From a bacterium (lineage in GTDB: Bacteria > Electryoneota > Electryoneia > Electryoneales > Electryoneaceae), in contig JAHLLB010000004.1 in the NCBI GenBank assembly GCA_020444425.1, positions 1 to 64,000 of the forward strand: a stretch of DNA of 64,000 nucleotides. The letters run 5' to 3'. The notes beneath the pieces were generated by a model, which was not told the origin of the DNA, did not search any database, and saw only the letters and a program-made list of their open reading frames with translations. Below, piece by piece: positions 24,881 to 32,700 of the stretch. Numbering within the stretch: the first letter of the stretch is position 1; the number at the start of each line of letters is the position of its first letter. Position numbers and translations under genes: made by a program.

Positions 24881-26197
24881 ATGCGCGCGTTGACGGTTGC
24901 CTTGTTGTGCCTGACCATGCTATTCACGTTTGCCGGCGGTCTGCTGGCTGAGGGGACTGTGCAGTCCGATCTGATCTGGATTTCGTCCCTGACCTCGCTG
25001 AAGCAAGTCACTACCTACCTGCCGGAGGGGTACGATCCAAGCGATACCGAAACCCTCTACCCGACCGTATTTTTCCTTCACGGCGGCTACACAACTCCTG
25101 CCAGCTACCCGATGCTGATCGACGTGCTCGACGACATCATCTGGACCGGGGACGGCGAACCGCCGGAGGGCTATATCCACCCCGTGATCTGCGTGATGCC
25201 GGACGGTAACTTCGGCGATTACGGTGGGATGACGTGGTGGAACAACAGCGAGGTCAACGGCGCGTATTCGGACTATGTCTGGAACGATCTCGTCACTTGG
25301 GCCGACGACACCTACAACACCTGCGCCGATCCGAGCAAACGCGCGATCATGGGCCACTCGATGGGCGGGTACGGCGCGCTGTCCAACGCGCTCCGCCACA
25401 CCGACGTTTTCCGTGCGGTCGGTACACACGGTGGCGTGATCGACTTTACCACCACCATCAACGGGATCACGCCGTGGGTGCTGGACGAAAATGGCGGCTC
25501 CGGCCCGTATTCCCCAGCCGCGGGTGTGTGGTCGGAAGTGCTGTTCAGCATGGCGGCGGCGTTCTCGCCGAACCTGGACAACCAACCCGATCCGGTCGAT
25601 CTGCCGATTGACAACAACGGTGACATCGATCCGGACATCTGGCCCGAATGGGTCAACGACGACCCGCCGCACCTCGCGCTGGACCACACCGCCGCGACCC
25701 AACCGGCGATGTACATCCAGGTCGGCGAAGATGACGAACTGTGGGATGAAGTCGCGGCTGCTTTCGTTGACAGCGTGCTCGCGCAGGGGCTCGAATGCCG
25801 CTTCGACATCCACCCGGGCGACCACAACAACGCCCTCGCGGACCGGTTCCCGTACACCCTCGCGTTCTTCGATTCGGTGTTCTACAACATCACCTCCGCA
25901 CCGGAACACGGCCTGCAGCGCACCCTGCCCGACCAGTTCGAGTTGCATCCGGCGCACCCAAATCCGTTCAACGCGACCACCCGTTGCGTGCTCGACCTGC
26001 CGCAACCCGCGCACGTCGAGCTGGCGCTGTACGATACGCTCGGCCGCCAGGTTCGCCGTGTCCACGACGGTTTTCTCGCTCCGGGACGGCATACGTTCGC
26101 CGTCAGCGGCAGGAACATCGCGGGCGGGCTGTACTTTCTCCACGCCGAGGTGGACGGCGTGTCCGGCCTGACACAAAAACTCGTGCTGCTGAAATAG
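24881..26197 (+). CDS. Secreted esterase (esterase D/PHB depolymerase-like) with sorting tail
   Basis: An alpha/beta-hydrolase of about 438 residues exported to the cell surface. In-frame ATGs lie at 24869, 24878 and 24881. I prefer 24881 because GGGGGA is at 24871-24876 and the first ATG is inside a stem. The signal peptide 'MRALTVALLCLTMLFTFAGGLLA' follows. Hydrolase motifs are 'TVFFLHGGYTTP' (oxyanion), 'RAIMGHSMGGYGAL' with nucleophile Ser160, an acid residue probably in 'VGEDDELWDE', and His in 'DIHPGDHNNAL'. The C-terminus 'HPNPFNATTRCVLDLP...GGLYFLHAEVDG...KLVLLK' is a type IX-type sorting domain. Family members hydrolyse feruloyl, acetyl or polyester bonds; the substrate is unknown. 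Confidence 0.9.
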   Translation: MRALTVALLCLTMLFTFAGGLLAEGTVQSDLIWISSLTSLKQVTTYLPEGYDPSDTETLYPTVFFLHGGYTTPASYPMLIDVLDDIIWTGDGEPPEGYIHPVICVMPDGNFGDYGGMTWWNNSEVNGAYSDYVWNDLVTWADDTYNTCADPSKRAIMGHSMGGYGALSNALRHTDVFRAVGTHGGVIDFTTTINGITPWVLDENGGSGPYSPAAGVWSEVLFSMAAAFSPNLDNQPDPVDLPIDNNGDIDPDIWPEWVNDDPPHLALDHTAATQPAMYIQVGEDDELWDEVAAAFVDSVLAQGLECRFDIHPGDHNNALADRFPYTLAFFDSVFYNITSAPEHGLQRTLPDQFELHPAHPNPFNATTRCVLDLPQPAHVELALYDTLGRQVRRVHDGFLAPGRHTFAVSGRNIAGGLYFLHAEVDGVSGLTQKLVLLK

Positions 26198-26250
26198 ATG
26201 TGTCGTATCCCTGATGGGGAGATCCCTGCAGCAATGCCGGGATCGGGGAG

Positions 26251-26285
26251 AAAAAGCCCGGTGATCCATGGATCACCGGGCTTTG
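26251..26285. terminator. Bidirectional terminator
   Basis: AAAAAGCCCGGTGATCC and GGATCACCGGGCTTT form a long perfect stem between convergent genes (esterase and ClC channel), with an A run on the left and a T run on the right. Confidence 0.92.
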
Positions 26286-26307
26286 AAGATCTACTTCTGC
26301 TGGTTCA

Positions 26308-28389
26308 TCATTCCGTCGAAAGCTTCTCGACGACTTCCTCCGGACCTGAGATCAGCAACACGTCCCCATGCTGCAGCACCAGATCCGCCGCCGGGACCAC
26401 GCTTTCCACTACACCCGTCTTGTCCGCTGCACGGCGGCGCACCACCAGCACATCAATCCGGTGTGTGTTGCGCAGGTCCAACTCCTTCAGCGTCTTGCCC
26501 GCAAACTGTACCGGCAGTTCGATTTCCGCCATCGCGTAACCCGGTGCCAACGGCGATTTGTGCATCCGCCGCACGGTGTGTACCTGTGACGCCAGCGAGC
26601 CCGCGAGGTCACGCTTGATGATCTCGTCGGAATACGTGATCGCGACATCGTCCCGGTGTATGCTGCCGATGATCTGGCGCGGATCCTTCGGATCGACAAC
26701 CGGAAGTTCGTCCAAATTGCGCTGAGCGAAAAGACGCATCACCACATCGAGCGTGTCGTCCGGACGCACCGAGGTCGGTGTCAGGTCGGCGATATCCGCC
26801 GCGACCAGGACCGGCTCAAGCGCTTCGACGTCGAACAGGATTTGACGCAGTTCGTGGAACGAGACATGCCCCAGCAGGTTCTTGTCCCGGTCGACAACAA
26901 ACACCGTCGAGTGTTCCTGTGACTCGCTGATCGTGTCGAGTAACGGACGCAGGCGCATGTTGTCCGGCACGGCGAGGTATTCCTCACGCATGATTTCGCT
27001 GACCTGGATGCCCTTGAGCACGTCCACTTCGCCAACCTGCCCCAGCTTGATCCCCTTCTGGACCAGCTTGACCGTATAGATGCTTTCCTTCATCAGCCGT
27101 CCGCCGAAAATCGTGGCGATGATCGAGGACAGCATCAACGGCAGGATAATCGCATAGCCGCCAGTCAGTTCGAACAGAATCAGGATCGCCTGCAACGGAG
27201 CTCGGGTCGCAGACGCCACCACCGCCGCCATGCCGACCAGCGCGTACGGGCCGAAATTCGGCGCGACAAATTCGGGTGACACCGCGTGCGCGGCGTACCA
27301 GACAACACCACCGGTCATCGCCCCGAGGAACAGGGACGGTGCGAGAATACCGCCGGAGCCACCGGACCCGAGCGTCGCCGAGGTTGCAACAATTTTCGCC
27401 GCGATCAGCATCAGCAACAACCCGAACGCCAGTTCGCCGTGCAATGCGGTTTCGATGAACTCGTAGCCGACACCATACACATGCGGCAAGCCAACCGCGC
27501 CAAGCGTTCCGATCAACAACCCACCAATTGCCGGCTTGATCCAATCGGGCACGCGAAGGTTTTCGAAAAACGTTTCGGTTCCGGTAAGGACTTTCGCAAA
27601 CACCACCGCAACCAATCCGGCGGCCAGACCGAGGATCGCGTAATGAATCAGCTCCATCGGGCTGGCAAGGTGATATTCCGGTACGGCAAACGCCGGCGCT
27701 TCACCGAGGATCGAACGGGATATCGCGGTCGCGGTTACCGATGCGACGATGATCGGGCTGATGTTGGAAACCGCGAAGTTTCCCATGATGATTTCGAGAC
27801 TGAACAGCATCCCGGCGACCGGCGCGTTGAAGGTCGCCGCGATACCCGCCGCAGCGCCGCAGCCGACATAGGTCTTCATCTTCCGCGCGCTGACCTTGAA
27901 CAGCTGCCCGAGCGCGGAAGCCACGCCGGACCCGATCTGCACAATCGGCCCTTCCGATCCAGCCGAACCACCGGAGCCGATGGTCACCGCCGACGCGACC
28001 ACTTTCGCAGCGGCAACACGGCTGCGGATGATCCCGCCACGGGTCGCAACCGAGGCCATCACCTCCGGAACACCGTGCCCCTTTGCCTCGGCGGCGAAGA
28101 AGGTGACGATCGGTCCGACGATCAAACCGCCGGCGACAGGGATCAGCAAACGCAGGTACCAGGGAACACCAAGCAGGAATTCGTAGGTGGGTTCGAGAAC
28201 GCCCCAAGTGCCTAATTCGACGGCACCAATTGCGAGGCGGAATCCGACCGCGCCATAACCACCGATCACGCCGATAATCACGCCCATGAGCAAGTTGAAA
28301 ATGTACTCATGGGTCGGAATCAGGCGGATTTCACGCAGAATCCGCTTAAACGGACTCCGCGATTGAGCGCTGTCTTCGGGTTCCATCAT
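26308..28389 (-). CDS. ClC family chloride channel/transporter with CBS and TrkA-C domains
   Basis: A 693-residue membrane protein. The ClC core (about residues 20-435) has the selectivity motifs 'GSGGSAGSEGPIVQIGSG' (GxEGP with the gating glutamate), 'GCGAAAGIAATFNAPVAGMLFSLE' and 'GSGGSGGILAPSLFLGAMTGG'. Two CBS domains follow (about 455-580), then a RCK/TrkA-C-like domain ('YAMAEIELPVQFAGKTLKELDLR', 'GDVLLISGPEEVVEKL'). The CBS pair and TrkA-C module suggest regulation by nucleotides. Channel or H+/Cl- antiporter mode cannot be decided by eye. The ATG at 28389 has GGAG upstream. Confidence 0.95.
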   Translation of the reverse strand: MMEPEDSAQSRSPFKRILREIRLIPTHEYIFNLLMGVIIGVIGGYGAVGFRLAIGAVELGTWGVLEPTYEFLLGVPWYLRLLIPVAGGLIVGPIVTFFAAEAKGHGVPEVMASVATRGGIIRSRVAAAKVVASAVTIGSGGSAGSEGPIVQIGSGVASALGQLFKVSARKMKTYVGCGAAAGIAATFNAPVAGMLFSLEIIMGNFAVSNISPIIVASVTATAISRSILGEAPAFAVPEYHLASPMELIHYAILGLAAGLVAVVFAKVLTGTETFFENLRVPDWIKPAIGGLLIGTLGAVGLPHVYGVGYEFIETALHGELAFGLLLMLIAAKIVATSATLGSGGSGGILAPSLFLGAMTGGVVWYAAHAVSPEFVAPNFGPYALVGMAAVVASATRAPLQAILILFELTGGYAIILPLMLSSIIATIFGGRLMKESIYTVKLVQKGIKLGQVGEVDVLKGIQVSEIMREEYLAVPDNMRLRPLLDTISESQEHSTVFVVDRDKNLLGHVSFHELRQILFDVEALEPVLVAADIADLTPTSVRPDDTLDVVMRLFAQRNLDELPVVDPKDPRQIIGSIHRDDVAITYSDEIIKRDLAGSLASQVHTVRRMHKSPLAPGYAMAEIELPVQFAGKTLKELDLRNTHRIDVLVVRRRAADKTGVVESVVPAADLVLQHGDVLLISGPEEVVEKLSTE

Positions 28390-28482
28390 CGGTCTTCACT
28401 CCGCCAAGCCAGAGGTCCACATCTCCGGCTTGTGGACAGTCAGGTCACACGTCAAAGCGCGGGGAAGGTACGGCTCATTCGG

Positions 28483-28971
28483 TCAGGCGTCGAAACGCTC
28501 TCCGAGGATATTAGTAAATGCGTGTACTTTAAGCTTGAAGGTACGCGCGGGAGTGGTGATCTCAACCGTTTTACCGGCTTTCGCGCCACGAAGCTGCTGA
28601 CCGATCGGTGACAGAATCGAGATCATTCCCTTCTTCACATCCATCTCTTCCGCGAGCACGAGCTCGTACGAGTAACGCTTGCCGTTGGCAACTTCCTCGA
28701 GGTCGACGACGGAGTACAGGCCAACCGACTTCTTGTCCACATCGTTCAGGTCGATGCTGGCGAGACGCTGGTGACGGTGACGAAGCTGCTGCAACCGCAC
28801 CGCGCAGTAGTTCTGACGTTCCTTCGCCGACTCGTATTCGGCGTTCTCAGACAGGTCACCCTTCTGGCGGGCTTCGTCAATGCGAATCGGAAGATCGACT
28901 TCCAGCTCGTGCGTCACTTCAGCGATTTCTTTTTCGAGGGTTTTGCGGACGGCTTCAATCCGTTCGTTCAT
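28483..28971 (-). CDS. greA: Transcription elongation factor GreA
   Basis: Restarts backtracked RNA polymerase by stimulating transcript cleavage. The product has 162 residues from the ATG at 28971 (AGGAAG upstream); longer frames to 29145 have no support. The acidic tip of the coiled coil, 'QKGDLSENAEYESAKERQ', is intact, and the C-terminal FKBP-like domain has 'ISILSPIGQQLRGAKAGKTVEI'. The N-terminus is shorter than in most GreA and lacks the usual 'MTxxGYxxLxxEL' opening. A hairpin with a T run lies 40 bases before the start codon. Confidence 0.94.
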   Translation of the reverse strand: MNERIEAVRKTLEKEIAEVTHELEVDLPIRIDEARQKGDLSENAEYESAKERQNYCAVRLQQLRHRHQRLASIDLNDVDKKSVGLYSVVDLEEVANGKRYSYELVLAEEMDVKKGMISILSPIGQQLRGAKAGKTVEITTPARTFKLKVHAFTNILGERFDA

Positions 28972-29012
28972 GCGTGCACTTCCTGGCGTTTCTCGCTCGT
29001 AAATAACTACAG

Positions 29013-29057
29013 AAAAAGGCATCGGGGAAGCCGGTTCTTTGCCGGTTCCCCGATGCG
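29013..29057 (-). promoter_or_regulatory. Terminator-like attenuator in the greA leader
   Basis: On the minus strand GCATCGGGGAACCGG pairs with the mirror strand CCGGCTTCCCCGATGC, followed by TTTTT. It stands between a plausible greA promoter (TTGAGT...CATACT on the minus strand near 29110-29135) and the greA start, after the previous gene has already been closed by its own terminator at 29171. Early termination would yield a short leader RNA, comparable to Escherichia coli GraL. This is inference. Confidence 0.6.
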
Positions 29058-29170
29058 CATCATGGAAAAGCAAAGCTACCGCGCCAAATCGCGCCGCGCA
29101 AGGGCGGAACCCATAAGGGAGGAGTATGCAATCCCATCCGAACACTCAAGCCTGCCATTTCACTGCACAG

Positions 29171-29200
29171 AAAACCCCCATGCCTGAACGACATGGGGGT
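29171..29200 (-). terminator. Terminator of the large surface protein gene
   Basis: ACCCCCATG and CATGGGGGT around a 9-base loop, followed on the minus strand by TTTTCTG, 27 bases after the stop codon at 29227. Confidence 0.88.
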
Positions 29201-29226
29201 CGGAAATCAGCTTGTTTGTGTCACCC

Positions 29227-32190
29227 CTACTTCATCAGAGTCACCTTGCGCAGCCCGTTCAGCTTACCCGGCACCTCAGCGCGGATGAAGTAAATCCCGC
29301 TGCTCAACTGCGAACCGTCAAAGCTGAAGCTGTGTGCTCCCGCCGGCGTGATGCCACTGGCCAATGTCGCCACCCGCTGCCCCATCACGTTGAACACGCT
29401 GACGGTCAGCTCGGACGCTTCCGGCAGGCTCACATCCACGGCACACGTCGGGTTGAACGGGTTCGGCCACGCCTGACCCATCTCGTACTTGACGGGCAAT
29501 TCCACCGTCGCCGCGGCTGCGCCGTTGAACGCCACCTCGCTGGCCGCCCACACGTCCACCATGTCACCGGACTCAACACCACCAGCGCTCTTGGTGAACT
29601 CGAACGTATCCGCGATGTACAGGTTGGCGTTCATTCCGACACGGCCCTCGAACGTGTACACACCGGCCGGTGCCATCGCGGGCACGGACAACGTCTGGTT
29701 GTACAACGTCACGTTCATGAACGGCGTCATCGTGAACGTCTGCGTGCTCACCGGACCATACAGCGTGCCGTTCGGCAGATGCGCGTACACCTTGTAGTAC
29801 AGATTGGGGTACGAACCCGGCAGGAAGCTCTGCAGGTGCAAGTTGTACACCACGTTGCCACCATTCGGCGGGACCGTGGCCTGAACCGGCGTCAAGGTCA
29901 ACACGGCCGGATCGTTGTTCTGCGGGGCTTCAATGTCTTCCTGCGCGCTCGGCTGGAGCTGCCCAATGCCGTTGTAGGAATCGATCGTACCGCGCAACGT
30001 AATCTCGTCACCGCCCAGGAACCCACTGAAGTCCAAGTTGGCGTCTCCCCAGACGCGCACATCGGCCGGACCGGATCCGTCGTCAACCCAGATATTGAAA
30101 CTGGTTCCCGGTTCACTTGGATCCCACTGGAGCGTACCGGTAATCTCCGCCCATACGCCTTCATAAGGCACTGAGTCGTCGATATCGCCAGTTGCAAAAA
30201 CCATCGGTTCCGGCAATGGATTGCCGCTGGACAGCTCGGTGAACGTAAAGTTGATCAGCTCTGTCGTATCGAAGTACTGGTCAATCGTGCCCGTAATCTC
30301 AATCAAGTCTCCACGGTCGAGGCCTACACCCTGGGCAGGATCCCAGGAGTACACCGCGATGCCGTAGCCGGAATTGTCCTGGATGTAGACGTCCACGTAT
30401 TGCGTGTGAACGGTGTTGTGGCCCTGCGTGACCACCGCGACAAACGTGACTTCCGTCCCGAGATAGGAATCCGGATCGGTCTGGACATCGGCAATCTGGT
30501 CCGGCTGCTCCCAGCTGCCAACTGCCGGTTCGCTGGCCGGCGCAACGCCTTCGTCGTAATGCGCGACGATGGTGTATTCATAATCACCGGACGCCGGAAG
30601 TGCATCGGTGAATTCGCGTGCGTTCGGTCCCACCTGGCCGGCCAGGCTGCCGTCCCGGAAGATCTCGAAACCGGCGAGGTCGTCGATCTCATTGCCGCCG
30701 CCAAGCGTCGCCTGGGTACCGTTCGGATACTCAACGACTGCTTCGATGAAGAGCGCGAGTTCGCCACCGTTGAAGTTACCCCAGTTGCCGCTCGGATTCA
30801 GCAGGAAGCTGTTTGCGCCAACGGCGTCGTTGTAGGTGATCCGGTTCATGCTGTTCATGTCAAGGAAGCCGGCCACGAACGGTTCATCAAAAAAGAGGAA
30901 CTGATCTTCGAGGTTGATCTCCACCCAGCCCGGTTCATGCTCACCGTGCACCATATCGAGGATCATATCGTTCGGCCAGCCGTTCTCGACATCGAACAAC
31001 CGCACGCCGAATTCGGCTGCACCGACGAGATGCATGCGCACCGCAATCAGACGGCACAACTCCGTCGGCGTAAACTTCATGCAGAACGTCCCACCCTGCC
31101 AGTACCACTGGCTGGCCGCCGGTTCCTCAAACTCACCCATCACCACTGCCGGGTTACCCCATTCGGGCGCTTCCCAGGAAACCGTTGCTTCGCCCGTCCC
31201 CTGGTTAACCACAACCGCCGGGTTGATCGCCGGCGCGATGTTACCCGTCCAGTACGCATCCGCAACCGTCGGATCGGATTCGTCGTTGTCATGCAACGCC
31301 GTCACTTCGTACTGGTACGTGCCTTCCGCACTCAGGTAATCCGTGTAGGTGTCGTCGGTCGTCTGGGCGATCTCGTTGCCGTCCCGGTAGACTTTGTACG
31401 TGATGAACTCGTCCAACTCGTTGGACTGCGAATCCCACGCGGCCGGGATGCCCATCGGCGCGCTCATGCCTTCCGGCGCGTCCCACTGCATCACGTTTTC
31501 CACAGCCTGCACCGGGTCCGTGTTCGCGCCACTTTCCGGAGCCAGCAACGAAACCTGGTCATTGGAACTGACCAGCGCCTGGATCGCAAGATTGCACCCG
31601 AACCCAAGCATTTCAGCCCATGCGGTGTACGGCGGCATCGCCTGATACTGCACACCCGTCACAGGATTCGTGCTGTCACACCCGATGAACGGCGCACCAC
31701 TCGCCGTGAACACAACAGCGACCCAGAAGTCATCGGTGAACGTGAAGTTTTCCGCACTCACATCAACCGTCACCCAACCGTCCGGATCGCCGGAAAGCGG
31801 ATCTGAGGTGTACAGCACCGCTCCCGGTTCGCTCCCGCCGCTGCTGTCCAACACCATCAATTGGACATCTTCCATCGGGACCCAACCGCTATTCCCCATC
31901 GCCGCGTGAGTGTAGACACTGACCGCGTCAAGAGTTACCTCGTTGTCCACCATCATGTGAACCGCCCACGCATTGCCCGGAGCTGCAAGCGAAGTCCAGG
32001 CAGTTTCCAACGAACCGTCGTGGTAGCCGAGGAACTCCTGGTCGTACTCGTACCAGTTCAATGTCGTCGCGCCTGTCGCACGATCCACATCGGCCTGCAA
32101 CCCGAAGGGTGCGGGAGTCTGGCCAAAAGCCATACTCACCACAAATAGAAGGAACACCACTGCTGACAAACTGCTCCTGAACCGCGTCAT
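29227..32190 (-). CDS. Large secreted multidomain protein (Fn3-like, OB-like) with sorting tail
   Basis: A 987-residue exported protein. The ATG at 32190 has AGGAGA upstream and a clear signal peptide ('SAVVFLLFVVSMAFG'). Modules in order: a jelly-roll-like region; two fibronectin-III-like segments ('YKVYRDGNEIAQTTDDTYTDYL', 'FEIFRDGSLAGQVGPNAREFTD'); tandem OB-fold-like domains ('YLGTEVTFVAVVTQG...YIQDNSGYGIAVYSW', 'DLIEITGTIDQY', 'EITLRGTIDSYNG'); the shared module before the tail; and 'WPNPFNPTCAVDVSLP...SGIYFIRAEVPGKLNGLRKVTLMK'. No catalytic site is seen. OB-like regions of this kind also occur in DUF5689 proteins and secreted nucleases, but no nuclease part is present. A surface structural or binding role is most likely. 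Confidence 0.88.
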   Translation of the reverse strand: MTRFRSSLSAVVFLLFVVSMAFGQTPAPFGLQADVDRATGATTLNWYEYDQEFLGYHDGSLETAWTSLAAPGNAWAVHMMVDNEVTLDAVSVYTHAAMGNSGWVPMEDVQLMVLDSSGGSEPGAVLYTSDPLSGDPDGWVTVDVSAENFTFTDDFWVAVVFTASGAPFIGCDSTNPVTGVQYQAMPPYTAWAEMLGFGCNLAIQALVSSNDQVSLLAPESGANTDPVQAVENVMQWDAPEGMSAPMGIPAAWDSQSNELDEFITYKVYRDGNEIAQTTDDTYTDYLSAEGTYQYEVTALHDNDESDPTVADAYWTGNIAPAINPAVVVNQGTGEATVSWEAPEWGNPAVVMGEFEEPAASQWYWQGGTFCMKFTPTELCRLIAVRMHLVGAAEFGVRLFDVENGWPNDMILDMVHGEHEPGWVEINLEDQFLFFDEPFVAGFLDMNSMNRITYNDAVGANSFLLNPSGNWGNFNGGELALFIEAVVEYPNGTQATLGGGNEIDDLAGFEIFRDGSLAGQVGPNAREFTDALPASGDYEYTIVAHYDEGVAPASEPAVGSWEQPDQIADVQTDPDSYLGTEVTFVAVVTQGHNTVHTQYVDVYIQDNSGYGIAVYSWDPAQGVGLDRGDLIEITGTIDQYFDTTELINFTFTELSSGNPLPEPMVFATGDIDDSVPYEGVWAEITGTLQWDPSEPGTSFNIWVDDGSGPADVRVWGDANLDFSGFLGGDEITLRGTIDSYNGIGQLQPSAQEDIEAPQNNDPAVLTLTPVQATVPPNGGNVVYNLHLQSFLPGSYPNLYYKVYAHLPNGTLYGPVSTQTFTMTPFMNVTLYNQTLSVPAMAPAGVYTFEGRVGMNANLYIADTFEFTKSAGGVESGDMVDVWAASEVAFNGAAAATVELPVKYEMGQAWPNPFNPTCAVDVSLPEASELTVSVFNVMGQRVATLASGITPAGAHSFSFDGSQLSSGIYFIRAEVPGKLNGLRKVTLMK

Positions 32191-32700
32191 GACGTCTCTC
32201 CTGATCAAGAAATCCGTGGGTGGACCCATGTTCTGCAGACAAGGATCCCCTGAATGCCAATTTATGTTATGTTTATCACAAGTAGGGGTAAAAAACAAGA
32301 AAACAGACGTTTCTGCTAAAATTGATACAAGAGTTAGAATAATATCCGACAGGTAACTCTCTGATAATTCTAGACCGAGTGGTCTGAAACTGTTAATACT
32401 CTAAAATAACGATAACTAGCGAAAACGCAAGTCTGTAGCTCTGAGTGGCACCGGGTTTCGGCTGATCAATGGGAAGGCTCTCGACTTGCAGCAACCATGT
32501 AAAAAGGACACGTATCCCGCCAAGGTCCGTGTCCATCGAGTGCCGCACTGCCGGATTTTTTAAACGAGGACTATGGATCCGATTCACACACGTTCAACAC
32601 TCCTCAGTTGGCAAAATCCACCGCCCCGGGAGGCCCTGAACCGGCTTGGGCTGTGCGCTATATTCCGAGATACTCGAGTCGCAGCCACTTTCGGATTCCC
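32191..32700. other. AT-rich divergent promoter region
   Basis: About 510 bases between two divergent exported-protein genes, clearly AT-richer than its surroundings from 32260 to 32420. It holds a half-palindromic site resembling the one at 3179 (32262-32282, CTTGTGAT-AAAC-ATAACATAA on the minus strand) and a small inverted repeat AGACCGAGTGGTCT (32372-32385). No gene is supported. Confidence 0.5.

Noticed and set aside
28972-29145. Longer greA start at 29145
   Set aside because: The added residues have no GreA similarity and would run through the leader terminator hairpin.
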